This document shows positions 47,711 to 56,542 of a stretch of 59,314 nt of DNA, piece after piece (the stretch's first letter is position 1; every line of letters begins with the position of its first letter). This DNA comes from Candidatus Cloacimonadota bacterium (lineage in GTDB: Bacteria > Cloacimonadota > Cloacimonadia > Cloacimonadales > TCS61), in contig JABGOP010000007.1 of assembly GCA_018645365.1 (NCBI GenBank), positions 1 to 59,314 of the forward strand, given 5' to 3'. The notes below the pieces were generated by a model, which saw only the letters and a list, made by a program, of their open reading frames with translations, did no database searches and was not told the origin of the DNA. A program made the position numbers and the translations under genes.

Positions 47711-48333
47711 TAATCACCTCCACCTAAATAAGTTCTTTCAATACCAAGCAAAATTTTCAAGGAAACTGCTGTCATACCGAGTCCAACGCCTGTCATAATG
47801 CCTCTTTTCGCAGCAAGATTTGGCACATTCAAAATCCAAGTTGCTGTTTCAGGAATCCATTTGGAAATCATTGCACCAATCGGTACCTGTCCGAGCATCA
47901 CAATAATGCCAGCAACAAGTAAAACTGTTGCTTCTGGTGAACGCGCTCTAAATGCCTTATATGCCGCCGAAGAGATGTAGAATGCCAAAAGAGAAAACAT
48001 CGTTGCACTCATCGGCAATTGCACATTTTTAAACAACCACATAAATGGAGTTCCTTCATTTGTGCCCCACATAAAACCAGCAAATGCGGTAAAAACTAAT
48101 GCTACCAAAGTAACTAAACTGTACTGCCAATTTGGTGCTTTTCTGGTAACTTTCGTACCATGAACCATCCACAAACTCATCACACCGAGTGCGACTGCAA
48201 AAGGTGAAATTGCTTTTGTCCAACTGATAAACCAATCGTAAAAATCGATGGAATATTTATGTGGAATAAATGTATGTCCCACAAATAAGAATCCCAAGAT
48301 TATTACAATCATTAAAGGAATTTGTCTTTTCAT
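47710..48333 (-). CDS. Uncharacterised six-helix membrane protein
   Basis: 207 aa with hydrophobic segments at about 5-22, 40-57, 70-90, 104-122, 134-155 and 175-197. A conserved-looking loop WGTNEGTPFMWLFKNVQLPM and a polar turn AFRARSPEA between helices suggest specific contacts. It starts 8 nt after the 884-aa gene, with AGGAGG directly before the ATG, and its stop shares one base with the next start. No known transporter signature. Confidence 0.85.
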   Translation of the reverse strand: MKRQIPLMIVIILGFLFVGHTFIPHKYSIDFYDWFISWTKAISPFAVALGVMSLWMVHGTKVTRKAPNWQYSLVTLVALVFTAFAGFMWGTNEGTPFMWLFKNVQLPMSATMFSLLAFYISSAAYKAFRARSPEATVLLVAGIIVMLGQVPIGAMISKWIPETATWILNVPNLAAKRGIMTGVGLGMTAVSLKILLGIERTYLGGGD

Positions 48334-48341
48334 CTATCCTC

Positions 48342-50996
48342 CTATTTTTCCGGCAATGCATTTATAAAGAAAGTCAAATGCAATGTGGAAAGTAAAGTTC
48401 CCGCTACAACGGAAATAATAATAATAAGTTTAAAATAATCAACTGCTTTCAATGTACCCATTTGAAGCGGATTTCTCGCCAAATATGCACTTGCTGCATA
48501 AAGTTCTTCACCAATTAAAGTATAATCGCAAGTCGTAATAAAGAATGGTAATTGCGTGATAGCATCGGTTCCAGCAATCTGAATAGCACCAGTTGCAGCA
48601 CCTGTTTCTGCCATAATCAAAGCTTCCGCGAAGAACATTCCCATAAAGAAGTTAGTCGCCACTTTTTCACGAATCATAATTCCGTTTATACCAGCCACAT
48701 ACGCAAATTGAGAAGTAGTTATGAAAAATACGCTATTTTTATCGTAAGTATCTGGTCGACCAGCTTCGTAATGAGCTTCTTTCACAACCTCTTGTGCAAT
48801 TGGGAGCACGAGTGGAACACCAATTGGCACGAGTATTTTTGTGTCGTATTCTGCCGCTTTTTTGGCAACTCTACCCAAAATAGCCAATGAAGCAAGCGTT
48901 GCTACATCAGAAATTCCGGTAAAACCTGGCACAAACAAAATCGGCTTACCCATTTCGGTTGCTCTACCTATGGCATTGTCTATCTCTTCAATTCCAGCAA
49001 TTGGACGTACATAAAAATCGTGTCCAGTTTTTGCTTTCAAGATTAACATGAAAACTAACAATCCAAAAATGAGACCAGCAATAAGAGCTGGAAGCATGGT
49101 TCTTTTCACCCAATTTGGTTTTGGAAAAAAATATTTTACGCCTTCATTTTCGTAAACTAATGATTCAACGAAGTGCCCTTCTCCATCTGTAACAACCATT
49201 TTGTATTGGTAAGATCTTTTCGCAAAATGGCGTGCTTTATCATACCTTTTTACCTCTTTTTTATTGAGTTTAAAAAGATTTACAACTAGACTCGAATCAC
49301 CTTCAAAATCATAAGTTTCAAAAGACGGAGCCACATAAATCAACTTTTTGTCAGCGTCAAAAATCTTCGGAACTTTGTAATGGTCTTTTTCGTATTTGAT
49401 TTTATCATCATACTCGCGTTGCAAACCTGAAAGTTTTTTGGTAATTTCAAATTCATCATCCAGATAATTCTTCTTGTAAACTGCATAACTGAACTTTTCC
49501 AAATCGCCATCATTCACGAAAGCGGTAGCTGGTTTCAACGATTTAGTCGTCTCATTATAAACCAGTTGTTGTTGAATTTCGTAGTTTTCATAACCTTCTA
49601 AAATTATTTTGAAATTTATCTTTTTCAAATTTTCGGGAATTTCTACCAAAATTTTATTGTCGATAAAAAATTCATTAATCGTTTGAATAATTTCGCCATT
49701 TTCGTCCGAAACTTCAAAATGAATATTTTTCATTTTTTTAGAAGAATTTGTGTAAGTTTCGTAAGCTACCAAAAGTTTTGTTTTCGTTTGATTTTGATAA
49801 GTAGAACCAACTAATTTAACGGCTGGATCTCCCCAAAAAATTGTATTATAATCGCCCTTATCGTCAATTCTGTCCACCACTTTGAAAGCTGGAATTATCG
49901 GCAAAACATCAGAATTGCAATGTTCAACTTCGAAAACATCAGAATAGGTCTCTTGGTTATGGTAATCCACAAACGAATAGAGGAAATAATAGTCGTCTAA
50001 TTCATTTGCATTTATTTTTGTATCAATTCCAAAATCTTCGTCAAAAATTATACCATTTGCAATGTCGATTATAGCATAATTTTCTGTATCAGAATTAGGA
50101 ACTGTTGTCATTTTCACAAAAAGCAATTCTGCGGAATTTTCATCTTCCCCATTTTCAACTGCTTTTTGGAATTTACTTAAATCTTTTTTTCGTAATTTGT
50201 ATATACAAAAATAAGCAAGGTCGCTACTTTTCTGTGGATTTGTCCACTCAAAATTAAGCTGTTTCAAATCTTCTACAAAAACAGGATAAAGTTTTTTTGG
50301 TTTTTCGGGAGCATCGTTAAACGCTTTTCCAGAAACAATTTTTGCTTGTGGAAAATAACGACGTGCCTCATTCACTGCCACCACTGTGTAAAAATATTCC
50401 TTTTTTGGAATCAATTTCTTCAAAAGAGTTGAGAAATTACGCAATTTCAAACCGGAATAATTGGTTGTATCTGCCGCTGTCGTATCATTTTCAACAATGT
50501 GTTCAACTTTTTCTTTTTTGTAATAAAAATCTTTTTCGGGAATTATCGAAAGAATCGTATAATTCTCTAATTCTGGACCTAAAACATTGATGTCCCTCGG
50601 AATACCTTGAAAAAGAACACCATCTTTAGATTGCCCTTTTTCCCTCTTTAATTTCGATGGTGAAGTTAAGTCGGCAAAGAAATTCCAATCCTTGTCAAAA
50701 TAACTCATCGTCGCACTGGAAACTCCAGTTTTTACATTCACATCGATTCGACCGATGTAGAAAAGAGTATCTGTCGTAACACCACGATAAATGCGATATT
50801 CGATAATTCTCTTCTCTTTTGGAAGCGGTTCCCAAGTTAGTTTCAATCCAGTTCCATCGTCATACTTCACATCTTCAACCGATAAATCTTGAACGATAAA
50901 TTCAGCTTCATCAATTGCTGCGTGAGTGGTAATTGGGAACAAGAAAAAAACCAACAAAAACAGGATTAATCCCGTCTTTAAAAAGGTAAACTTCAT
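48342..50996 (-). CDS. Large membrane-anchored protein with FN3-like ectodomain and DUF6754-like C-terminal domain
   Basis: 884 aa from ATG 50996 (AAAGGAG upstream; a longer frame from 51074 has no ribosome site). It has a signal peptide (residues 1-~26), then fibronectin-III-like modules (LKLTWEPLPKEKRIIEYRIYR ~50-70; LNFEWTNPQKSSDLAYFCIY ~250) and a long beta-rich region to ~625. A transmembrane helix (~634-654; LPALIAGLIFGLLVFMLILKA) leads to a conserved ~190-residue domain (GIEEIDNAIGRATEMGKPIL, FVPGFTGISDVATLAS, AETGAATGAIQIAGTDAI), which I recall as DUF6754, and a last helix (~845-866). The topology predicts the conserved domain is cytoplasmic. First gene of the four-gene operon. Role unknown. 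Confidence 0.85.
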   Translation of the reverse strand: MKFTFLKTGLILFLLVFFLFPITTHAAIDEAEFIVQDLSVEDVKYDDGTGLKLTWEPLPKEKRIIEYRIYRGVTTDTLFYIGRIDVNVKTGVSSATMSYFDKDWNFFADLTSPSKLKREKGQSKDGVLFQGIPRDINVLGPELENYTILSIIPEKDFYYKKEKVEHIVENDTTAADTTNYSGLKLRNFSTLLKKLIPKKEYFYTVVAVNEARRYFPQAKIVSGKAFNDAPEKPKKLYPVFVEDLKQLNFEWTNPQKSSDLAYFCIYKLRKKDLSKFQKAVENGEDENSAELLFVKMTTVPNSDTENYAIIDIANGIIFDEDFGIDTKINANELDDYYFLYSFVDYHNQETYSDVFEVEHCNSDVLPIIPAFKVVDRIDDKGDYNTIFWGDPAVKLVGSTYQNQTKTKLLVAYETYTNSSKKMKNIHFEVSDENGEIIQTINEFFIDNKILVEIPENLKKINFKIILEGYENYEIQQQLVYNETTKSLKPATAFVNDGDLEKFSYAVYKKNYLDDEFEITKKLSGLQREYDDKIKYEKDHYKVPKIFDADKKLIYVAPSFETYDFEGDSSLVVNLFKLNKKEVKRYDKARHFAKRSYQYKMVVTDGEGHFVESLVYENEGVKYFFPKPNWVKRTMLPALIAGLIFGLLVFMLILKAKTGHDFYVRPIAGIEEIDNAIGRATEMGKPILFVPGFTGISDVATLASLAILGRVAKKAAEYDTKILVPIGVPLVLPIAQEVVKEAHYEAGRPDTYDKNSVFFITTSQFAYVAGINGIMIREKVATNFFMGMFFAEALIMAETGAATGAIQIAGTDAITQLPFFITTCDYTLIGEELYAASAYLARNPLQMGTLKAVDYFKLIIIISVVAGTLLSTLHLTFFINALPEK

Positions 50997-51068
50997 AAAA
51001 TTACTCCTTTTTTTTATTTTTTCGTAACTTATTTCTCGTGACTGCAAAAACAAATCAAGACGCTTTAT

Positions 51069-51074
51069 TGTCAA
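51069..51074 (-). promoter_or_regulatory. TTGACA box upstream of the four-gene membrane operon
   Basis: TTGACA on the minus strand, 78 nt before the 50996 start and overlapping nothing but the 84-nt spacer after the M23 gene. It suggests the four genes have their own promoter. The -10 at normal spacing (GTTTTT) is poor. Confidence 0.3.
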
Positions 51075-51079
51075 TAAAT

Positions 51080-52294
51080 TTACTCTTTCAACATCATTTT
51101 CAAACTATCTGCAACCAATTTAAACTTTTTAATTTCATTTTTGGGAATTGGTGGTCCCGAAACATTTTTCAGTTTCAACGGATTAATCGCCTTATCGTGA
51201 TGATAAATAGTATAATGCAAATGGTTACCAGTGGAAAGCCCTGTTGACCCAACATAACCTATTACATCGTGTTGACTTACGCGACTACCAACTTTATATT
51301 TCCCATATTTACTCAAATGCCCATAAAGAGTTTTATAGCCATTTGAATGCCGAATCATCACTGTTTTCCCGTAGCCACCTTTGCGTCCATTCACCGTTGG
51401 ATGACCGCCTTTCCAACCACAATGGATTACCGTTCCATCTGCAGCAGCTTCCACGGGTGTACCGTAGCTCGCCGCGTAATCCACGCCATTATGGAAAATA
51501 CTTTTTTTACGAATTGGATGGTAACGGCTGCCGAAAGTTGATGTTATGCGTTTGTAATTTAAAGGAGATTTCAAAAATGCTTTTTGGAAACATTTCCCAT
51601 TTTTATCGTAATATTTTTCAGTTCCGTCTTTTGTTTTGAAAAAATAGGCCGTTTCATCTATTTTTTTACTCTCGTAATTTGCGACTAATATTTTGCCGTA
51701 TTGCACAAATTTACCATTGGCATTTGTGTATTTTTCAAAAATAAGTTTAAACTTATCACCTTTTTGCGGATCGATGAAAAAATCAATATCCCATTGGAAG
51801 ATCTGAGTTAACATCATAATGAGAGCTGGTTTTTCGCCAGCATTTATCATTGCATTCCATAAAGATGAATTGATTTCACTTTCGCAAAAACTAATTTTTT
51901 TTGCTAATTGCAAAGTATCTATTTTGGTCGTAAAATTTCGGGCAGAATCGCGAAAAACCCAATATGTATAAATTTCGTTTGGCTGAAATGCAATCTCGAC
52001 AACTTCGTTTAAAGTATCTAATTTTACGAAATATTTATCGTTTGGTTGAGCGTACCGCAAACTGAATATTTCATCTAATTGATTAGCAAATTTATAGGCA
52101 GTTCCATTGGCTAAACCATCGTTTATTAATGCATTTGCCAAAGTTTCACCTTTTTCCAATTTGCCCGTTTTATAAGCAAACGAATCTTTCTCTTTTGCTA
52201 TTTTTTTAATTTTAGAAAAATTAATTTCAGTTTCATTTTTCACGCACGAAATAGTTACAAATAAAATTATCAAACATACGAATATTTTTCTCAC
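51080..52294 (-). CDS. M23-family peptidoglycan endopeptidase, lipoprotein
   Basis: 404 aa. A lipoprotein signal (MRKIFVCLIILFVTISC, lipobox around the Cys) precedes an OapA/LysM-like helical-beta region (~30-240, similar to the N-terminal part of MepM-type enzymes; GETLANALINDGLANGTAYKFA). The LytM/M23 catalytic domain (~245-385) has ITSTFGSRYHPI, the zinc motif HNGVDYAASYGTPV and GNHLHYTIYHH, which carries the HxH pair. It cleaves peptide cross-links in the cell wall, probably for growth or division. A TTGACA box lies 51 nt upstream. Inactive EnvC/NlpD-type regulators share the fold, but all zinc ligands appear present here, so activity is expected. Confidence 0.92.
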   Translation of the reverse strand: MRKIFVCLIILFVTISCVKNETEINFSKIKKIAKEKDSFAYKTGKLEKGETLANALINDGLANGTAYKFANQLDEIFSLRYAQPNDKYFVKLDTLNEVVEIAFQPNEIYTYWVFRDSARNFTTKIDTLQLAKKISFCESEINSSLWNAMINAGEKPALIMMLTQIFQWDIDFFIDPQKGDKFKLIFEKYTNANGKFVQYGKILVANYESKKIDETAYFFKTKDGTEKYYDKNGKCFQKAFLKSPLNYKRITSTFGSRYHPIRKKSIFHNGVDYAASYGTPVEAAADGTVIHCGWKGGHPTVNGRKGGYGKTVMIRHSNGYKTLYGHLSKYGKYKVGSRVSQHDVIGYVGSTGLSTGNHLHYTIYHHDKAINPLKLKNVSGPPIPKNEIKKFKLVADSLKMMLKE

Positions 52295-52339
52295 TTCAAA
52301 TCCTCACCTTTCAGTTCCAATCGAAATTTTACCGCAAGA

Positions 52340-52345
52340 TGTCAA
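52340..52345 (-). promoter_or_regulatory. TTGACA box upstream of the M23 gene
   Basis: TTGACA on the minus strand, 51 nt before the M23 start, in a 121-nt spacer shared with the divergent rseP gene, which has its own TTGACC at 52375-52380 (plus strand). No convincing -10 for either. Confidence 0.3.
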
Positions 52346-52415
52346 CCAAAAATATCACAATTAGATTAAATAACTTGACCTTAAAAGCAAAAAAATCGGA
52401 ATTGCAAAAATTTTT

Positions 52416-53720
52416 TTGGAGTTTATTATCGGTATTATCGGAGCAATTTTAGTTTTTGGCGTTTTGGTTTTGGTCCACGAAGCTGGACATTTCATTGCCG
52501 CCCGTTTTTTCGGAGTGGAAGTGGAAAAATTTTCGATTGGGTTTGGTCCCAAATTATTTTCTTTCACCTCCCAGAAAACCGAATTTCGAGTTTCTGCAAT
52601 CCCACTCGGTGGTTATTTAAAAATGAAAGGTGAAAATCCTGATGAACAAAAATCTGATACAGATTCTTTCCACGCAAAAAAATGGTGGCAACGGGCTATC
52701 ATTGCATTTTCTGGACCTTTTGCCAATTTTATTTTTGCTATTTTAATTTTCATTTTCTCGTTCGCTCTCGGAAAAAGTTATGAGGACAATCTGCCAATTA
52801 TCGGAAAATCAGAAAACGCTATTTTCCAAAGTAACGATTTGCTTTTAAATGTAAATGGTAACAATGTGGAAAGTTGGACCCAAATCATCAAATTTACAAA
52901 CGAAAATGAAATTGATAATTTTCAAATTGAGCGAAATGGTGAAATCATTTTTATCGAAACTGACGAAATTTCAAAAGAAAATTGGTTATCTGATTTTTTG
53001 CCAGCTGTGACGGCTAAAATTGGCGAAGTAACACCTGGCTTACCCGCCTATAAAGCTGGTTTAATGCAAAATGATGAAATTTTGGCAGTTAATGAAATCA
53101 CCGTTAGCGACTGGTATGAAATGCGAAATGCAATCGGCAAAAGTACTACTGAAAAAGTAATTTTAACAATCAAAAGAGATGCTGAAATTTTTAAAAAAAC
53201 AGTAAATTTAGATACAAATCTTATTGATAATCGAAAAATCATTGGCATCATTCAGCCATTTTCCACCATAATCCACGAGAAATACAATCTCCTCGAAGCA
53301 ACAAAATTTGGCATTTTAACTTCTGTGAATGTTGTTGCTACAAATTATGCAATGCTATTCAAATTAATTGCTAATCCACAAACTTTAAAATCTAATATTG
53401 GCGGGCCAGTAATGATTTACACAATATCTCAACAGTATGCAAAAAAAGGAGTTAGTGACACATTAATGTTTATCGCAACCATTAGTATTATTTTGATGGT
53501 GATGAATCTTTTGCCGATTCCAATTCTGGATGGTGGCTTAATATTTTTCTGCTTCGTGGAAGGAATTCGTGGCAAAATCCTTCCCAAAAACATTCAATTT
53601 ATGTTACAAAAAATAGGAATGCTACTACTTCTATTTTTGATGATATTCGCTTTTTGGAATGACCTTTCGAGAATTTATTTTCGAAATTCATCAATTAAAC
53701 AACATGAAACAAGGCGATAA
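52416..53720 (+). CDS. rseP: RseP/site-2 protease, M50 family
   Basis: 434 aa if read from TTG 52416, the only plausible start: no in-frame ATG exists before the catalytic helix, and no good Shine-Dalgarno is present (a TTG start without one is odd). The zinc motif HEAGH is at 21-25 in the first membrane helix. IPLGGYLKMKGE follows, then a PDZ domain (~185-270; VTPGLPAYKAGLMQNDEILAVN) and the second metal motif NLLPIPILDGG (~365) in a late helix. It cuts membrane proteins within the bilayer, classically anti-sigma factors or leftover signal peptides. dxr, cdsA or bamA, its frequent neighbours, are absent. tgt begins 1 nt after its stop. Confidence 0.92.
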   Translation: MEFIIGIIGAILVFGVLVLVHEAGHFIAARFFGVEVEKFSIGFGPKLFSFTSQKTEFRVSAIPLGGYLKMKGENPDEQKSDTDSFHAKKWWQRAIIAFSGPFANFIFAILIFIFSFALGKSYEDNLPIIGKSENAIFQSNDLLLNVNGNNVESWTQIIKFTNENEIDNFQIERNGEIIFIETDEISKENWLSDFLPAVTAKIGEVTPGLPAYKAGLMQNDEILAVNEITVSDWYEMRNAIGKSTTEKVILTIKRDAEIFKKTVNLDTNLIDNRKIIGIIQPFSTIIHEKYNLLEATKFGILTSVNVVATNYAMLFKLIANPQTLKSNIGGPVMIYTISQQYAKKGVSDTLMFIATISIILMVMNLLPIPILDGGLIFFCFVEGIRGKILPKNIQFMLQKIGMLLLLFLMIFAFWNDLSRIYFRNSSIKQHETRR

Positions 53721-53721
53721 C

Positions 53722-54837
53722 ATGAGTATTTTTAAATTGGAAGCAAAAAGTGGAAATGCAAGAGCTGGCATCGTAAAAACACCACACGGCGAAATAAAAA
53801 CACCTATCTTTATGCCAGTTGGAACGCGTGGGACGGTGAAAACTTTGACACCCAAAAATTTACACGACGATGTAAAAGCACAGATTATTTTGGGAAATAC
53901 ATATCATCTCTACTTACGACCCGGCCACGAGTTAATCAAAAAAGCCGGTGGATTACACAGTTTCATGAATTGGCAAAAACCAATTTTAACCGATAGCGGT
54001 GGATTTCAGGTGATGAGTTTATCAGATTTGCGTAAAATTACGCCTGAGGGAGTAAAATTCCAATCTCATATCGATGGCAGTTACCACTTTTTTACACCCG
54101 AAAAAGTGATTGAAATCCAAAACGCAATAGGAGCTGACATCATCATGTCATTCGACGAATGCCCACCATTTCCAGCCACCAAAAAATATGTGGCAGATTC
54201 ATTACAGACGACTCTGAAATGGGCAAAACGCGGAAAATTAGCACACAAATTCCCCGAAAAACAATCTCTCTTTGGAATTGTTCAAGGTGGAATTTACGAG
54301 GATTTACGCGAAGAAAGTGCCAAAAAATTAATGGAAATGAATTTTCCTGGCTACTCAATTGGAGGATTAGCCGTTGGTGAAAACAAAGAAGATATGTTGC
54401 GTATCACCAAGTTTCTCGACTCAATTTTACCACAAAATAAACCACGCTACCTGATGGGCGTCGGCACTCCACAAGATTTATTAGATAACATCGCAAATGG
54501 CGTGGATATGTTCGATTGCGTAATGCCAACCAGGAACGCACGCAAAGGCACCATCTTTACCAGAAATGGAAAAATGATTATAAAATCGGCACGCTATAAA
54601 GAAGATTTTAGACCAATTGACGCAGAATGTGAATGTTATGCCTGCCAAAATTTCAGTCGTGCTTACATTCGTCACCTTTTCAATGTAAATGAATTTTTGG
54701 CAATGCAACTTGCATCAATACACAGTTTACACTTTTATTTGGAATTAGTTACTGATGCCAGAAACGCGATTTTAGCAAATAATTTTGCAACATTTAAAAA
54801 ATCTTTTGATGGAAAATTAGATGAAAAAATGGTCTAA
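53722..54837 (+). CDS. tgt: tRNA-guanine transglycosylase
   Basis: 371 aa from ATG 53722 (AAGGCGA upstream), the length expected for bacterial TGT; upstream in-frame starts overlap rseP. The base-binding Asp91 is in ILTDSGGFQVMSL and the nucleophile Asp265 in MFDCVMPTRNARKG. GGLAVGE is present and the zinc site is CxCxxC plus His (C303, C305, C308, H334). It swaps guanine-34 for preQ1 in tRNAs with GUN anticodons during queuosine synthesis. It lies between rseP (1 nt) and a DUF5683 gene (17-nt overlap). No queA or queCDEF here. Confidence 0.97.
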   Translation: MSIFKLEAKSGNARAGIVKTPHGEIKTPIFMPVGTRGTVKTLTPKNLHDDVKAQIILGNTYHLYLRPGHELIKKAGGLHSFMNWQKPILTDSGGFQVMSLSDLRKITPEGVKFQSHIDGSYHFFTPEKVIEIQNAIGADIIMSFDECPPFPATKKYVADSLQTTLKWAKRGKLAHKFPEKQSLFGIVQGGIYEDLREESAKKLMEMNFPGYSIGGLAVGENKEDMLRITKFLDSILPQNKPRYLMGVGTPQDLLDNIANGVDMFDCVMPTRNARKGTIFTRNGKMIIKSARYKEDFRPIDAECECYACQNFSRAYIRHLFNVNEFLAMQLASIHSLHFYLELVTDARNAILANNFATFKKSFDGKLDEKMV

Positions 54838-55261
54838 AATTTTAATTGGATTTTTGCTTTTGTTTACCGTTCTCAACGCCGAAATTGAGAAAAAACCACT
54901 AAAAGCAGCTGCACTTTCCACTTTTATTCCAGGCGGTGGACAACTCTACAACCAAAACTATTGGAAAGGGGGTGCAATTTTCATTTTGGAAAGTAGCCTC
55001 ATTGGTCTCTCTGTTTATCACCATTTAGAAGCAGAAAAATATTATGAAAATTATCAACTTTCAAATAATACCAACGACTATGAAAATTATCTAAACTCCT
55101 CTAACAAACAACAAAGTGACCTGTTTTGGCTCGGCACTGTAATATTTCTTTCTGCCGCTGATGCTTTTGTGGATGCACATCTTACTGATTTTACAGAAAA
55201 AAAAGAGAAATTACACCTAAAATTTGAGGATAACATTTTAAGCTTATCATACCAATTTTAA
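54821..55261 (+). CDS. DUF5683 family membrane protein
   Basis: 146 aa overlapping the tgt end by 17 nt. A signal-like N-terminus (MKKWSKILIGFLLLFTVLNA) is followed by the family core KKPLKAAALSTFIPGGGQLYNQNYWKGG and two hydrophobic segments (~52-68 and ~98-118). DUF5683 proteins are small envelope proteins common in Bacteroidota and relatives, function unknown. The chain ends in a strand terminating in F. Confidence 0.85.
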   Translation: MKKWSKILIGFLLLFTVLNAEIEKKPLKAAALSTFIPGGGQLYNQNYWKGGAIFILESSLIGLSVYHHLEAEKYYENYQLSNNTNDYENYLNSSNKQQSDLFWLGTVIFLSAADAFVDAHLTDFTEKKEKLHLKFEDNILSLSYQF

Positions 55262-55271
55262 AGGAAAATTT

Positions 55272-55949
55272 ATGAAAAAATACATTATCGCAATTGATGG
55301 ACCTGGTGCTTCGGGAAAAAGTACCACTGCCAAAATTTTGGCAAAAAAAATGGCATACATCTACATTGACACTGGTGCTATGTACCGTGCTTGTGCACTG
55401 AATACTTTAACGGAAAACATAAATCTGAAAGACAATGAAAAATTAGCTAAAATGCTCGAAAAAATAAAAGTTGAAATTGAATATTCACAAAATGGAAATC
55501 AACTATTTCTGAATGATATAAATGTCACAAAACGTGTTCGTGAAGCAGATATAACTAAACTTGCTTCTGAAATTGCTACCATCGGAATAGTACGAACAAA
55601 GATGGTAGATTTACAAAGAAAAATCGGTGAAAATGGTGGAGTAATTATGGATGGTCGAGACATTGGAACTGTTGTTTTCCCAAATGCAGATTTTAAATTT
55701 TTTATGGTGGCAGACGTAAAAACAAGAGCAATGAGACGCTGGAAAGAAGCAAAAAAAAAAGGTGAAATCCTCAATCTTGACGAAGTCGAAAAAGAATTAA
55801 TCTGGCGAGATAACAACGATTCAAAAAGAGAAATCTCACCGCTAAAACGAGCAACAGATGCCATTCCAATCGATAACAGCAATTTAACCATCGAAGAGCA
55901 AGTTCAATTTATTCTGCAAAAAATAAAACAAAAAAAGGATAAAAAATGA
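55272..55949 (+). CDS. cmk: Cytidylate kinase
   Basis: 225 aa. The P-loop GPGASGKST is at 10-18. IYIDTGAMYRA and MDGRDIGTVVFPNADFKFF are the CMP-binding signatures, and RDNNDSKREISPLKRATDA is the lid region. It phosphorylates (d)CMP to (d)CDP. It starts 10 nt after DUF5683 and overlaps plsC by 4 nt (ATGA). The order cmk-plsC-ispH-rpsA is also known from clostridia. Confidence 0.97.
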   Translation: MKKYIIAIDGPGASGKSTTAKILAKKMAYIYIDTGAMYRACALNTLTENINLKDNEKLAKMLEKIKVEIEYSQNGNQLFLNDINVTKRVREADITKLASEIATIGIVRTKMVDLQRKIGENGGVIMDGRDIGTVVFPNADFKFFMVADVKTRAMRRWKEAKKKGEILNLDEVEKELIWRDNNDSKREISPLKRATDAIPIDNSNLTIEEQVQFILQKIKQKKDKK

Positions 55950-56542
55950 GATTTTTTTACAATATTATCACATCATCTATTCGAGGCATAATGCGTGTTT
56001 TTTGGAATTACAAAATCATTAACAATGATAGGTTTGACAGTATTGAAGGTTCAATAATCGCACCAAATCATATTCACTTCCTTGATCCGCCATTTATTGG
56101 TAGTGCCTTCAAAAGAGAAATTTACACTTTAGCAAAATTTGAACTTTTCAAAAATTCTCTTTTTGGGAAACTTTTGCGTTATTTAAATTGTATTCCAATT
56201 AAACGCGGAAAAATTGACAGAACTGCCATTAAAACCGCTCAAAATGCATTAACAAATGGATACTCTTTGATGATCTTCCCGGAAGGAACTAGAAAATCTA
56301 CCAATGTGAAAGCCGGCATTGGCAAAATTTCGTTTGAAACCCAAAAAAACATTGTGCCAATTTTCATTCAATATCCATCAAATTGGCTAAAGTCTTTTTT
56401 CAGAATGGAAAGTTTGAAAATAGTCATCGGTGAAAAAATACTAATCTCGCAATTTGAAGAAAAAGAAAGAATGAAAGATACCTATCGTGAAATTGCCGAA
56501 TTTACCATGCAAAAAATCAGAGAATTAGAGAATGAGTGTTAG
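55946..56542 (+). CDS. plsC: 1-acyl-sn-glycerol-3-phosphate acyltransferase
   Basis: 198 aa. The acyltransferase motif I NHIHFLD (His42 and Asp47, HX4D) and motif III FPEGTRK are present. It transfers an acyl chain to lysophosphatidic acid to make phosphatidic acid at the inner membrane. It overlaps cmk by 4 nt and ispH by 11 nt, a fully coupled operon. The protein is short but has both catalytic motifs. Confidence 0.93.
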   Translation: MRFFYNIITSSIRGIMRVFWNYKIINNDRFDSIEGSIIAPNHIHFLDPPFIGSAFKREIYTLAKFELFKNSLFGKLLRYLNCIPIKRGKIDRTAIKTAQNALTNGYSLMIFPEGTRKSTNVKAGIGKISFETQKNIVPIFIQYPSNWLKSFFRMESLKIVIGEKILISQFEEKERMKDTYREIAEFTMQKIRELENEC

